Translations under genes and position numbers: made by a program
NCBI GenBank assembly: GCA_001600415.1
Contig: BCJX01000007.1
Location: forward strand, 1,035,634 to 1,080,913
DNA: 45,280 nt
Direction: 5' to 3'
Source of the DNA: Pascua guehoae
Lineage: Eukaryota; Basidiomycota; Tremellomycetes; Trichosporonales; Trichosporonaceae
The notes under the pieces: generated by a model
The model's input: the letters and a program-made list of their open reading frames with translations, nothing else
Databases searched by the model: none
Told to the model about the DNA's origin: nothing
Shown: in pieces, positions 22,328 to 33,272 of the stretch
Numbering within the stretch: position 1 is the first letter of the stretch
Layout: the number at the start of each line of letters is the position of its first letter

Positions 22328-22922
22328 GCTAGGAAGCAACCCGGATAAAGAGACGATAAGATACGACGTGGTGGAGGCCGTTTATCAGAAGAAACGAAAA
22401 ACCGCAAAAAACTCCCACGTAGACGAATATAGATGTTCCTGTACCATAGTGCATCATGCAGAAGCGTGTACCATTATCTGTTTGCTGTGTCCCATGTGTT
22501 CGGTGTGTCAGTTTGATGAGCTGGAAAGGCATCGCCCCGCAGCGGGGGTGAACTGGTAGCTCGTGCTGGGCCATACGCAGGCAGGGAGTGGGAGGGGTGC
22601 GAGTGTCATGCCATGTTTGAGATTTGGTCGCGTGTTCGATTCCAGCCCAGAGCAGAGCCGTCTTTATTCCTCAGAACCTTTTTGCCCTTGTTGCCACCCA
22701 CAAGTGCAGTTGATTGGATATCAGGTCCGTGCGTCCACCACCCACCTCATGCACCCCACACACTGCACACTGGCCAGCCTTGTTTAGCTGAAGTGGAAAT
22801 TCCACCCTCCCGCCCCAGCACCCATCGCAAACCCACCCACAACCCACTTCATTACCACATTCTCCTTGTCGCCTGTGGCAACCTCGTCATCGTTAGCTCT
22901 CTCTCCAACACTTACGGCGCAA
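22328..22922. other. Spacer between pirin and the FG-repeat gene
   Basis: No gene is seen in this 595-bp stretch. A GTTCGATTCC sequence at 22634-22643 recalls a tRNA T-arm, but the surrounding bases do not form a cloverleaf. CACCC/CCCAC-rich tracts precede the start of the next gene. Confidence 0.5.
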
Positions 22923-25900
22923 ATGATCGTCCCCGCCGTCAAGTTTGTTTGGAACTATCCGATCCTCGCGGTCGTCATCGCCGTCGCCGCGTGGGTTGGG
23001 TGGCTGCAGATCGTGCGCAAGTGGAGACAACGCACTGCGCTCAAGAACTATCGAAGGTACGTCGTTTTGCCACCCACTCGAGGGTGCCAGCGTTCATATG
23101 TTGGCCCCAGAGTAGTATCGACATGGTCACACGCAATGTGTGGCATGCTTTGGGGTGATCCCTCAGCTTACATGTCAATCCCTCCGTTTGCAGAGCTACC
23201 TGGCATTGTCTCGTTCGTTATTGTCCTGTTACGAGATCCGTTGTCGCCGCTGCGCAGCCGCAGCACCCCGTGTTCCCGTGCGCACCACTGACGAGCAGAG
23301 AACAACGGCGCCGCGCAGGCATCCCCGACAGCGACACGCGCCCGTGGATCATTGCGCGCCCTGCCGCCGAGCTCGCGCGGCGCGAGGAGGCAAAGCGGCT
23401 CGCCGAGGCAGAAGCGGCTGCCGAAGCCGAGGCCGCGGAGAAGCGCCGGCTCGCAGAGAAGGAGCAGGAGGTGGCAGAGTGGGGACGGACTGCACTGCGC
23501 AGGCTGCGCGAAGTGCACGGCCACCGCGAACCTGCTGCCCCTCTCTCTGGGCCGTCGTCTCGGCGGCGCCGCATCGACCGGCGTGAGGACACTATTGAGG
23601 ACGATGTGTGAGTCTCACTGCATTGCACAAGAGTCATGATCTCGGGCTGACACTCATCAGTGTACATGCGCATCGTGCGACCCCGCCAGTCGCCTCGCGC
23701 CAGACGTCGGCCCGCCCTTCCCCTGTCCTCCTTGAACGACAGCGCTCCCGACCCTCGCCTCTGGCTCGCAAGCCCGCATCTGGGCCCGCCCGGCCTACGC
23801 CCCGTCAACCGAGCCTGCGTCAGCGTGCCCCCAAGCGTGGCCGTGACGATACCGACAGCGAAGAAGAGGAGAGGACCACGCGCAGGCAAAGGGGCAAGGG
23901 CAAGGGCAGGGCGGTGGAAGAGGTGGTGGACCAAGAGATGGACTCGGACGAGGTGGACGAGGAAGAGGCCATGAGCGAGGACGAGACCGGCTCTGGCTCT
24001 GGTTCTGGTTCCGACGACATGACAGTCGACGCACGCCCGCCTCGGCGCACTGGGTCCCAGCGCAAGCGCGGGCTCAACGACACGGTCGGTCCCCGGAAAC
24101 GTGCGCGCAAGTCGGGCTTGCCCACGGACGAAGACGCAAGCATGTCCGAGTCCGAGTCGGGCGAGGAGATTCAAGAGGACTCTGGATCATCAGAGGACGA
24201 GCCGATGGATGCAGCAAACGACTCGACGCCTAACCGGGAGCCAGTGATCACCTACCCCAAAGACTTTCCCGATGGCCTGCCCGTGTACTCTGTGCGCATG
24301 CCTCGCGTCAAGAAATCCAAGCGGTGGACAGACGCCGCGGGTGTTGCGTGGCTGCGCACAGGTGACGTGTTGTTTAGGCAGGAGGATGTCCATGTTCCGA
24401 CACTCAAGTACCGCATGCCCCGCGACTCGGAGCATCCGGATGCGCGTACCGAGACGGGCGAGTTTGTGCGTGCCTGGGTCGAGGACCAGGCGTATGCACG
24501 ACTCAAGGATGAGGGGCGTTTGCGCTGGCAGCACGAAGAGCGTGCCAGGAAGGACAAGGAGAAGGAGAAAGACAGGGGCAAGGACAAGACTGGCGAGGCT
24601 ACGCCGGCGCTGCCACCCTCTGCGTCGACATCTACTTCGCAGAACCCGAGTCCTACAACTGTCCGCCGCCCTCCCGTCCAGCGTAGCGTCTCGCGCACCA
24701 TCGGCCGCATCGGCCTCGCAAAGTCGATTACCGGTGCCTCGGCCTCGACGACACCTGCAGCATCGGCAGCAGCTTCCGCAGCCGGGTCGCCGCGGCGTGG
24801 CACGAGCCCCATTCGCGGCGACTCGCCGTACTACACCAATACGGCTGCGTTCGACCGCCAGCTCGCGCACCTCACTCCCGCCCGCTCCCGCATTGGATCC
24901 CCCGCCCCACGGCGCCAGCTCAGCGAGGCTGGCCGCGCCAAGCGCCACGACGAGCTCCTTGCCAAGCTCGGCTACGACCCCAAAGCCACCAACAGCGGTG
25001 CCAACAGCCCCGCCCTGTCACCCGCACTTGACAAGGGCAAGGCGCCAACTACACCATTGGCGTTCAGTGCCAAACCCGCAGAGTCGTCGCCTCTCGCCGC
25101 CACTCCCTCTACACACGACAAGGACACGGCCGCCAAGCCTGCATTCTCCTTTGGCTCGCCTGCTGCTCCGGCTGCGGACAAGGCTGCAGACAAGCCGGCG
25201 GACAAGCCCGCCTTTTCCTTTGGCGCTTCGTCCTCGCCCGCAGCAGACAAGGGTAGTGCTGCAGCTGGCAGTGACAAGCCCAAGACTGGGTTCTCGTTCG
25301 GTCCTAGCTCTGCACCCGCCGACAAGCCAGCCGACAAGCCCGCCGACAAGCCTGCATTCTCTTTCGGGTCGCCAGCTGCACCGCCGGCGGACAACAAGAA
25401 ACCTGCCGACAAGCCAGCGTTCTCGTTTGGATCACCTGCGGCAACGCCCGCGCCGACTCCTGCGCCTTCCGCCGGTGACAAAGGGAAGACTGCTGACAAG
25501 CCCGCGTTTTCCTTTGGATCGCCTGCTGCGCCCTCCGCCGAAAAGGAGAAGGCTGACAAGCCGTCCTTTTCGTTTGGAGCTTCGGCCGCTGCCGCGCCCG
25601 CATCTGCCACTGCCTCTGACAAGCCAGCTGGTGTATCGAGCTTTTCGTTTAGCAAGCCGGCAAGCGCCGCGACAGAGCCTGCCAAGCCTGGCTTTGCATT
25701 CGGCTCAACCGCAGAGGCCACGGCGCCAGCGTCCACACCGGCGCCCGGGGCCAGCTCGTCGACAGGGTCGTTCTCGTTCGGGGCCAAGCCTGCGTCTGTG
25801 ACGCCTGTTGCTCCTGCATCAACGCCGAGTTCGTTTTCGTTTGGCGCGCAGCCTCCAGCCTCGACGACCCCAGCCGCCTCCACCACCCCGACTTCGTTCT

Positions 25901-26856
25901 CGTTCGGCCCCAAGAGTGGAACCTCTGAGACGCCCGCGGCGCCAGCCAAGAGTTCGTTTTCGTTTGGCTCAAGCTCGACGGCGGCCCCTGCTGCCGCCGA
26001 GCCGGCCAAGAGCTCGTCCTCGTTTGGCTCTAGCTCGGTGGCGCCTGCTACCGCCGAGCCGGCCAAGCCGTCGTTCTCCTTCGGTTCTAGCTCTGCGGCA
26101 CCTGCCAGCACATCGCCAGCCAAGCCGTCGTCGTTCTCGTTCGGTTCCAGCGCCGCTGCCCCAACGAATGCAAGTTCTGCCGCTCCCGCCACCGCACCAA
26201 AGTGCGGATTCTCGTTTGGTTCAACCGCTGGTGGCGGTTTCGCATTCGGAGCCAAGCCTCCAACCACCGCTACACCATCGGCCACTGGCACACCGACGCC
26301 GCCCGCCACGACCCCCAGCCTCGGCGCGAGTGGCTTCAGCTTTGGTTCGACGCCGGCGCCTTCCGCGAGCGCCAACACGGGCTTTAGCTTTGGCGCCAAG
26401 CCTGCCGCGCCAGCAGCACCGGCCTCGTCGTCGTCAACATTTTCCTTTGGCGCACCGGCCAAACCTGCCTCGTCGTCGGCGCCTGCAGATAGCCCCTTTG
26501 GCACCTCGACCACCCCAGCGTCGACCTTTGCCTTTGGCTCGACCTCAGCCTCGACGTCAAACGACAAGCCATCAACGCCGTCCTTTTCGTTCGGTGCCGC
26601 CGCTGCACCCAACCCCGCAGCCACCCCCGCCACAACGTCCTTTGCATTCGGCTCGTCCGGGAGCACGGGCGCCGGCGCCCCGGGTGCCGCGTCCGCATCG
26701 GGCTTTGCATTCGGCGCAGCTTCCACACCCCCCGCAGGCTTTTCCTTTGGCGCCGCCGCACCTGCCAGCACGGGCTTCTCGCTCGGCGCCGACGCCGCCA
26801 GCGACGCAGGGAGCACCGGGAGCGGACGCTCGATCAAGGGCCTCCGGCGCAGGTAG
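22923..26856 (+). CDS. Predicted membrane-anchored FxFG nucleoporin (POM121-like architecture)
   Basis: Exons 22923-23056, 23299-23607 and 23661-26856 join in frame to 1212 residues. Exon 1 encodes one hydrophobic helix at about residues 12-31 (YPILAVVIAVAAWVGWLQIV), followed by basic residues. Residues 46-147 are Arg/Glu/Ala-rich, probably coiled-coil. Residues 150-340 alternate basic NLS-like clusters (GPRKRARK, RRQRGKGKGR) with acidic Ser-rich stretches. Residues 347-400 look folded (KDFPDGLPVYSVRMPRVKKS). Residues 642-1200 carry about two dozen FxFG motifs, mostly FSFG or FAFG, in Ala/Pro/Ser/Lys spacers, the mark of the nuclear-pore permeability barrier. Metazoan POM121 shares this order: N-terminal TM, NLS, C-terminal FG. 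The FG assignment is strong. Attachment of the TM exon rests on good splice sites and phase; a separate small membrane protein gene at 22923 is the main alternative. The first intron (242 nt) is long. Confidence 0.75.
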
Positions 26857-27525
26857 TCTTGGCCTACCAAGCTCGTGTCCTCGTGTCGACCACAGACCAA
26901 CTCTATCCTGCTACCTGGACGACCTCCATACCATACCCTCACCACCTGCATTCCATGGCGATCCCGCATTCTCATACCCACACGTACATCTCATACGCAT
27001 GTTAGTTCGATTACACTGGTTCAGTGCTCCTCCCATCTCACATTCCACTTCTTCCGTCTCCCTTTCCACTCCCATCCCCTTCCCGACAGATACAACACTC
27101 CCACCCACACACACGCTCAGAGACCGGCGTCCTTTACACGGGCGGCGGCTCAGACCTCTGGTCGAGCGGAGAACAATACGAGCACCACAAAGGACCCGCG
27201 GGGACGCAGCCTTGTCCGAGGGGGTAGTATAACGTGCAGACATGTTTTAGAGCCATGGCAAGAGAGTTGAGGCGAGCGTGTCGTGATGAGAGCGTTGAGG
27301 CGAGTCGCGCGCAGTGTAGATTACAGCGGAGTCCCGGTTAGTGCGCAGATACAAAGCACGACGTGGATATTGGTAATGGTCGTACATGAAACAGTCCAAG
27401 AACACATGGGTAACGGCTACGACTTGCCACATGGACGCTCTACTCTCAATCTCACACTTGTCTCGTCGTTCCCGCTCCTACGTTGCACACGTCACGTCAC
27501 TTGCAGACACAGACTCTCCACACCC
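26857..27525. other. Convergent 3' spacer
   Basis: This 669-bp stretch lies between two stop codons facing each other (the FG-repeat gene and RFC1). It is pyrimidine-rich on the plus strand in its first half. No gene or distinct terminator is visible. Confidence 0.6.
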
Positions 27526-30500
27526 TCACTTGGCCTTGCCCTTGCCCTTGGGCTTGACGGCCTTGATGAGCTTGTCCTTTGTATAATCGTTGACGTCCTC
27601 TTCGGGCTCCGCCTTGTCGTCGGGCGGCGGCGCGTCGTCCTCGAACACCTCGTCGTTGTCGGGTGGCGGACCCGTGTCGGCCACCTTTTTGCGCGAGGCG
27701 GCAAACATGTCGCCCTTGTGGAAGGCAATGGGGTGGTCCTTTTTGTTGTACCTGGAATGGGTCAGCGTGTGGCATTGGCACTAGGGTTGACAGAGGCACG
27801 ACGTTTAACAATCACGCATCGCCCTCGCACAGCACACCAAACCATTGACAACACTCCACACACACTCCCCACAGACCTCGCACTCACGTCCGGGTAAACG
27901 CCGACTTGACGGCCGAAGGAATCTTCTTGAGCACCGCCTCGTCGCGCATCTCGTCAACGCCGAGCTCGACAAACGCATCCCAGTCGTCTTTGCCGAGATA
28001 GTACTCGTCCATCGTGTCAATGACCCCATCAATCGCGCCGCTGCCCTCCTTTGCGAGTGGGGTGACAATCTTGCTCGCGAGGAGAGGCATGTATTGCTGG
28101 CGAATCTCGTCACGGGATCCAGAGACGCGTAACCGCATACGGATCTGAATGTCGGTGAGCTCGCGCGACAGCTTGCCCATCTTTGAGTTCTGGCCGAGCC
28201 ACTGCGGGAACGCCGGGCCTCCCCAGCCGCCACCAGGAGTTGGGCGTGATGGGCCGTAGATGTAGTATGCGGGCGAGATTGTCGAGGTCACGGCGTGCAG
28301 CGGGAGCAGGCTCCACTGTTGTTCTGAACTGTGGATCATCCGGTCCACAATGTCACCATCGGAAATCGAGTCTGCAGCCTTGCTCAGCAGCTCGAGGTTC
28401 TTCATCTGCTTTTCAGGACCGTCCAGGTTGGTCAGTGCGGATGGGTTCGTCTTGAGGTAGTGTTCCTGGATGGGTTAGCTCATGCTGAATGGAACAATAA
28501 CCCACCTGCATGAACAGAGGCACAAACGAAAAGTCCTGGAAGTAGAGTTCCATGCGGTCGCCAAGGGTATCCTTGCTCGTGCGCGAGAATGCATACGGCC
28601 CAGTGAGCTTGTCGATGATTGTAAACGGTGTCATGATAGTGTTCTTCTCGTTCAATTTGACACTGAAATGTCAGTGCGGCCATCGACATGTGACTCACAG
28701 TTCCTTGCCATCGTCAAAGTTCATCTCCGACTTGCTCAGCTTGAACGTCGACAGCATGTTGAGCACTTGGCGGATGTCAGAGTTGACACCCTGCACCAGC
28801 TCGTCGACCACATTGCTCGGAATCTTGAGCTTCTCCCTGGTGGGTTAGAGACGTCAACCAGGTACTACCCACTTGTAGAGAATAGAAAGGATGCGAGACC
28901 GAATCTCGTTCGCAGTAGGTCTAGATGTTAGCCAAGTCCACTCCTAGCTGTGCCACTCACCTCCTGAATGGGAGGCCAAGAATGTTCGTCGAGGCGGTGA
29001 TCGGCTTCATCTTTTGCAAGCTCTTGTCGTTGCAGATGAGAATGACAGGGATCTAAAGTCAGACTGGTGATAGCGATGTCAACGCACCTTGGTCTTCTTG
29101 CAGAGGGCAGTGAGAGCACCAACTCCACCACGGTCACCTGCGGACATGCCGTCCACTTCGTCCATGATGAGACATGTGCGTGACGTGACATTGGCGTCCA
29201 AAACAGTAGTACTCGTCACGCTCTTGCCCTGGAAGAAACCATCAAGCGACGTGTTGTCAATGTTGGTCGAGTTCTCAACAAGCTTCTTGCTTCGCGCGTC
29301 ACTGGCATTGACCTCGAGTGGTGTGTAGCCACACTCTTTGGCAATAATGTGCGCCGACGTCGTCTTGCCAATACCAGGAGGGCCAGAGAGGAGAACCGCG
29401 CGGTACATGCCGGTGCCGTTCTTGCCTGGCTTCCTAAAGCCCGACTTGTAGCTCTTCTGCCTGGACAGTGAGCATTGTCCTTGCAGCGTTGACCTACCAG
29501 TTGGAGAGCCACTCCTGGAGCTTTGCCACCTGCCCCTTGTTGCCACAAATCTCCTTTACCGTCTTGGGCGCATACTTGGTTGTCCAGAGTTGTGCTGACG
29601 CGGGCGCAACTTTCCTGCATGGGTCAGTCGACACCGACGGTTGACAACCCACTTGGCCGCAACTCGAGTACCCTCCAGCGCCGCTTCCTTGCGCTTGCGG
29701 AGCTTCTCCTCATCACGTTCTCGTTGTTCGAGCTCCTTGGCGTCCTCGAGAATCTTCTTCTCTTGCTTCTCAATAGCCGCCTTCTGCTTGTCGTCGAGCT
29801 TGCCCTTGCGGGTTCGGATGAGCTCCAAGAACTCGTCCTCATTGATCGTGGGAGTACCAAGATCCTTGATCTTTTTGAGTTTGGACGGCCCAGCATTCTC
29901 GCCCAAGACGACATAGGAGGTCAGCTTGGATGGAGCACCAGTGACGCGGCTGTTGCGGTCAGAGATCGCTCAAAGGCTGTGGCAATCACTCACCCGAAAT
30001 AGCGCTTGGCCAGCTCCACCGCGTCATCGCGACCAAGAGACTCGAGCTCGCCGGTAAACACGAACGTCAGGCCCGCCAGTGCACCGGGTTGCCCGTCGGG
30101 AATAGTTTTGGAACCGGGTGCCTTCGGTCCTGCTGCACGATTGGCCAGCATTGCCCTGTAGCTGGTGGGTTAACGAAACGGCAGGTACATCACACCCACT
30201 TGAACTTCTTCGTCTTGTCTGCATCGTCGTCACCGTCAGCTTCGTCCTTTGCCTCTGCCTTTGGCTTCGTGGCCTTGGCCGGGGATTTGGAGGGAGCCTT
30301 CGCAGGGGTCTTCGCAGGAGCCTTTGCGGGAGCCTTCGCGGGAGCCTTCCGGCGAGGAGCAGCCTTGGGCTTGACCTCTTCCTCTTCCTCGCTTTCCTCA
30401 CTCTCGCTCTCCACAAGCTGCTGACAGGTCAGAGATGAGCTAGACGAATGACCTGTGACATACGGCCTTCCTTGCCCGTGCGTTCTTCTTGGGCTTTTCA

Positions 30501-31215
30501 TCCTCGCTGTCTGTCTCGGCAGCGCGCTTGGCCGGCTTCTTGGCCGGCGCAGCGCGCTTCACTGGACGGACGGGAATGACGTCCTCTTCCTCGTCCGACG
30601 ACGGCGTCGCCTTGCGCTTGGCAGCTGCGCGGGCGGTCGGCTTGCGCGGTGATGCAGACACAGACTTGGACACCGCCTTGCGCCTCGGTGCTTCACGTTC
30701 AGGTTCCGGCTCTGGGCTGCTTGATTCGACGCGAACTGCGCGTTTCTACCGTCAGATCGGCATGCACTGCGGGTGCGCCCTTACAGATGATGACGAGGCA
30801 AAGTGCTTGCTTGTGGTTGTGGTTCGACTCGTCGCCGCTGGCTTGCTTGAGCTCGCAGCCTTGCTCGGTGCGGCTTTGGGAGGCCTTGTCCGTCAGTACA
30901 TGTCACATCTCCATCACAACACGCACGGCTTGGCCACTGGCTTGACCTCGTCATCGCTCGAGTCTGTTGTCAGAACTGCTGCTGCAATACCAGCGCGCAT
31001 ACCAATAGTGATGGGCTGTTTGTCCGTTCCCTTGGACTTTGGTGCGGGCTTGGGCTCTGCCTTCTTTGCGCCTTGGCCAAACTGCTGGGTTAGACGTAGC
31101 GTGCGGCATTTGAACCCACAAAGGCGCGAATATCGGCACCGCCGCTGGCTGCCTTCTTCTTTGTCGGCGCCGACGAGCTGCGGTCTCCCTGGCTCCTCTT
31201 GGGTGACGACGGCAT
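27526..31215 (-). CDS. RFC1: Replication factor C large subunit (clamp loader)
   Basis: RFC1 is the large subunit of the RFC clamp loader, which opens PCNA and places it on primer ends during replication. Fifteen exons join in frame to 1015 residues: 31215-31120, 31081-30927, 30884-30785, 30745-30464, 30420-30200, 30161-29994, 29949-29653, 29614-29498, 29460-29088, 29052-28961, 28920-28873, 28836-28699, 28662-28506, 28465-27888 and 27751-27526. A PIP-like box (DIRAFFGQ, about 29-36) is split by intron 1. Basic Lys/Ala/Pro repeats (KAPAKAPAK) precede a BRCT domain at about 305-390 (TFVFTGELESLGRDDA). The AAA+ core has Walker A GPPGIGKT (505-512) and Walker B DEVD (579-582), followed by the RFC1 C-terminal domain (YYLGKDDWDAF) and a basic tail. 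Intron 2 uses an AAG acceptor. ORC2 is divergent, 371 bp away. Confidence 0.95.
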
Positions 31216-31333
31216 GTCGCGTGAATAGGAAGAGGGATAGGGGTAGGTGAAAGAGGAGTAGAGTGGTGTCCAAGACGGAGTGGATATTAAAAGCAACGCC
31301 GGAGTCACCAGCTGTGACCTTCCTTTGTGTCCG

Positions 31334-31339
31334 ACGCGT
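31334..31339. promoter_or_regulatory. MCB box 1 (ACGCGT)
   Basis: This palindromic ACGCGT lies 119 bp upstream of RFC1 and 248 bp upstream of ORC2. Confidence 0.65.
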
Positions 31340-31361
31340 TTGGATCAACACCGTCATCCTG

Positions 31362-31367
31362 ACGCGT
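31362..31367. promoter_or_regulatory. MCB box 2 (ACGCGT)
   Basis: This ACGCGT lies 28 bp from box 1, a spacing that allows paired binding of MBF-like factors. Confidence 0.65.
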
Positions 31368-31441
31368 GACTGGTGGCCAAATGGCATTCCTGCCTCCACC
31401 ATAACGGAAGCAAATTTTGTAATGGCCTCTTCATTTCAACG

Positions 31442-31447
31442 ACGCGT
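31442..31447. promoter_or_regulatory. MCB box 3 (ACGCGT)
   Basis: This ACGCGT lies 140 bp upstream of the ORC2 start codon. Confidence 0.6.
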
Positions 31448-31586
31448 CTGGGTGGACAAAATCAAACACGAACCGCCAGGGGTGACATGACGTCTGGCTG
31501 CCGACTACAGCAATTTCCACAACAAAGAACAGGACGAAGTGACAACCACACCCACTCACCTCTTCCCACAACCTCAACACGCCAAC

Positions 31587-33272
31587 ATGCCACCGGTGGC
31601 TCGCAAGCGTGCCCGTCGGCAATCTCCGGGAGCCCAACCCCCCTCGCCAGGCGCAGACGACGACGAGGCGTCGGCGTCGCACCTCGTCTCCTTCCTGACA
31701 GGCTACGCGGACCGGGACCACGGGGAGCGCGACCGCGGGGAACGGGGGTCGTCGTCGTCCGAGGGCGAGTCGTCGAGTGGATCCGAGGCCGAGGGCGAGC
31801 AAGAGGCCGACTTTGACGACGATTCAGAGGACGACATACGGACGCCGTCGCGCCGCGGTCTCGTGGGGTTCGGGACGCCGAGCAAGCGGCGCAAGACGGG
31901 GACACCTGCGTCGACACCACGGCGGCGGACGCCAGGAAAGGGAAAGGGGCGTGATTCGGCGTCGACATCGGCTGCGAGTACGCCCGCAACAACGCGGACT
32001 GGCGACGATGAAGGGTTTCTCCGCCAGTCACGCGCCGACCGGTACTTTCTGACCGCTGCGCGCAGCTCGCGGACGTCGGGGGCGTCGTATGCGGCGCTGG
32101 CGCGGCCGCTGAGCCAGGCAGAGTACGAGGCGGCCGCGAACGGTGCGAGGAGTGGGTCGTCGTCGTCTGCAGCGGCGACAGGGACGTCGGGATCGTCGGA
32201 GCGAGTAGCGGCGGCGCTCGAGAATGCGGCACTACGCTTCGAGCAGTGGGTGTGTGAGCTCGAGGCGGGCTTCAACCTCCTGCTGTACGGGTACGGCTCA
32301 AAACGACGGCTTGTGAACCGGCTCGTCCGCGAGCACCTTTCTACAAGAGGACACTGCGCTGTTGTGAACGGCCACTTCCCACAGTTGGGTCTGCGCGACG
32401 TCCTTGGCGCGCTCGAGGATACGCTCAGTATCCCCGACGCGCCGGCGCCACCTGCCGCGACGCCGCTCGAACGCGCCGCGTACCGCGTCTATCGCCACTT
32501 TGCGGCTAGTCCTGATCGCGACACTGACCGCCCTCTCTTCCTTGTCCTGCACAACATTGACGCACCGGCACTCCGCACACCGCGGGCACTGGCGGCACTC
32601 GCATTGCTCGCGTCGGCGCCGCGGATCCACATTGTCGCGACGTTTGACCACGTGCACACACCCCTCCTCTTCTCTGCGTCGCTCGCCAACACGCCACCCC
32701 ACGCCCCTGCCCCACAGCGACCAGCAAGGGGCAAGAAGAGCACTGCTTCGGAAAGCGAACCCGCCGACGACTCGGTGCCCACCTCGCGGGGGTTCAACTG
32801 GCTCTACCACTCCACCCCAACATACGACGACTACGACGTCGAGCTGTCCTACGCCCGCCTCTCTGCCAAATCGCTCGGCGCCCTCGCCCGCGGGTCGGGG
32901 ATTACAGAGGAGGGTGCGCTCCAGATCCTCCGCTCCGTCCCGCCCATGGCTGCGCGCCTGCTCAAGCTCATCCTCACGCGCCAAGTGGCCGCCCTCCCCG
33001 CGGACCCTGCCAGCCATGCCGCGTTCCCACCGTCCCAGACCGCGCCCGCATTTGCCCTCGACGTCGACCTCCTCCAGCGCACGGCGCGGGACCGCTTCAT
33101 CGCGCGCGAAGAGGACAGGTTCAATGCCCAGATGGGCGAGTTTCGCGATCACGGTCTTATTGTCGTCGCCGAGCTCGATGGCGAGAGCCGCAGTGGGCGC
33201 TGGGCGTGGGTCCCCCTGGGTAAGGCCGCGATTGAGAGGATCCTCGACGAGATGAAGGATGTCGAGGCGTAG
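31587..33272 (+). CDS. ORC2: Origin recognition complex subunit 2
   Basis: ORC2 is part of the six-subunit complex that marks replication origins and loads MCM helicase in the nucleus. The gene is intronless with 561 residues, unlike its intron-rich neighbours. Residues 1-145 are disordered and alternate acidic (FDDDSEDD) with basic stretches. They hold four [ST]PxK/R sites between about residues 86 and 118 (TPSR, TPSK, TPRR, TPGK), the CDK consensus. The ORC2 core follows: FNLLLYGYGSKRRLVNRL (about 229-246, the degenerate P-loop of ORC2), VVNGHFPQLGLRDVL, LFLVLHNIDAPALR and HIVATFDHVHTPLLF. A C-terminal winged-helix domain ends near GRWAWVPLGKAAIERIL. The start chosen is the first ATG; upstream in-frame codons have no ATG. 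Confidence 0.93.
   Translation: MPPVARKRARRQSPGAQPPSPGADDDEASASHLVSFLTGYADRDHGERDRGERGSSSSEGESSSGSEAEGEQEADFDDDSEDDIRTPSRRGLVGFGTPSKRRKTGTPASTPRRRTPGKGKGRDSASTSAASTPATTRTGDDEGFLRQSRADRYFLTAARSSRTSGASYAALARPLSQAEYEAAANGARSGSSSSAAATGTSGSSERVAAALENAALRFEQWVCELEAGFNLLLYGYGSKRRLVNRLVREHLSTRGHCAVVNGHFPQLGLRDVLGALEDTLSIPDAPAPPAATPLERAAYRVYRHFAASPDRDTDRPLFLVLHNIDAPALRTPRALAALALLASAPRIHIVATFDHVHTPLLFSASLANTPPHAPAPQRPARGKKSTASESEPADDSVPTSRGFNWLYHSTPTYDDYDVELSYARLSAKSLGALARGSGITEEGALQILRSVPPMAARLLKLILTRQVAALPADPASHAAFPPSQTAPAFALDVDLLQRTARDRFIAREEDRFNAQMGEFRDHGLIVVAELDGESRSGRWAWVPLGKAAIERILDEMKDVEA

Larger units (their letters stand above)
31216..31586. promoter_or_regulatory. Bidirectional RFC1/ORC2 promoter
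   Basis: A 371-bp intergenic region separates the RFC1 start codon (31215, minus) from the ORC2 start codon (31587, plus). It contains three ACGCGT hexamers, the MluI cell-cycle box bound by MBF (Swi6-Mbp1-type) complexes that drive G1/S genes in fungi. About 0.1 would be expected by chance at 60% GC. No strong TATA is seen on either side. Confidence 0.75.

Noticed and set aside
22566..22650. GTTCGATTCC with flanking CTGGGC/GCCCAG, resembling a tRNA
   Set aside because: Only the outer six base pairs match. The T-stem mispairs and the D-arm lacks the conserved bases.
24972..26981. 669-codon minus-strand frame opposite the FG domain
   Set aside because: It is a shadow of the FxFG repeats in the opposite frame; the sense frame has the recognisable nucleoporin pattern.
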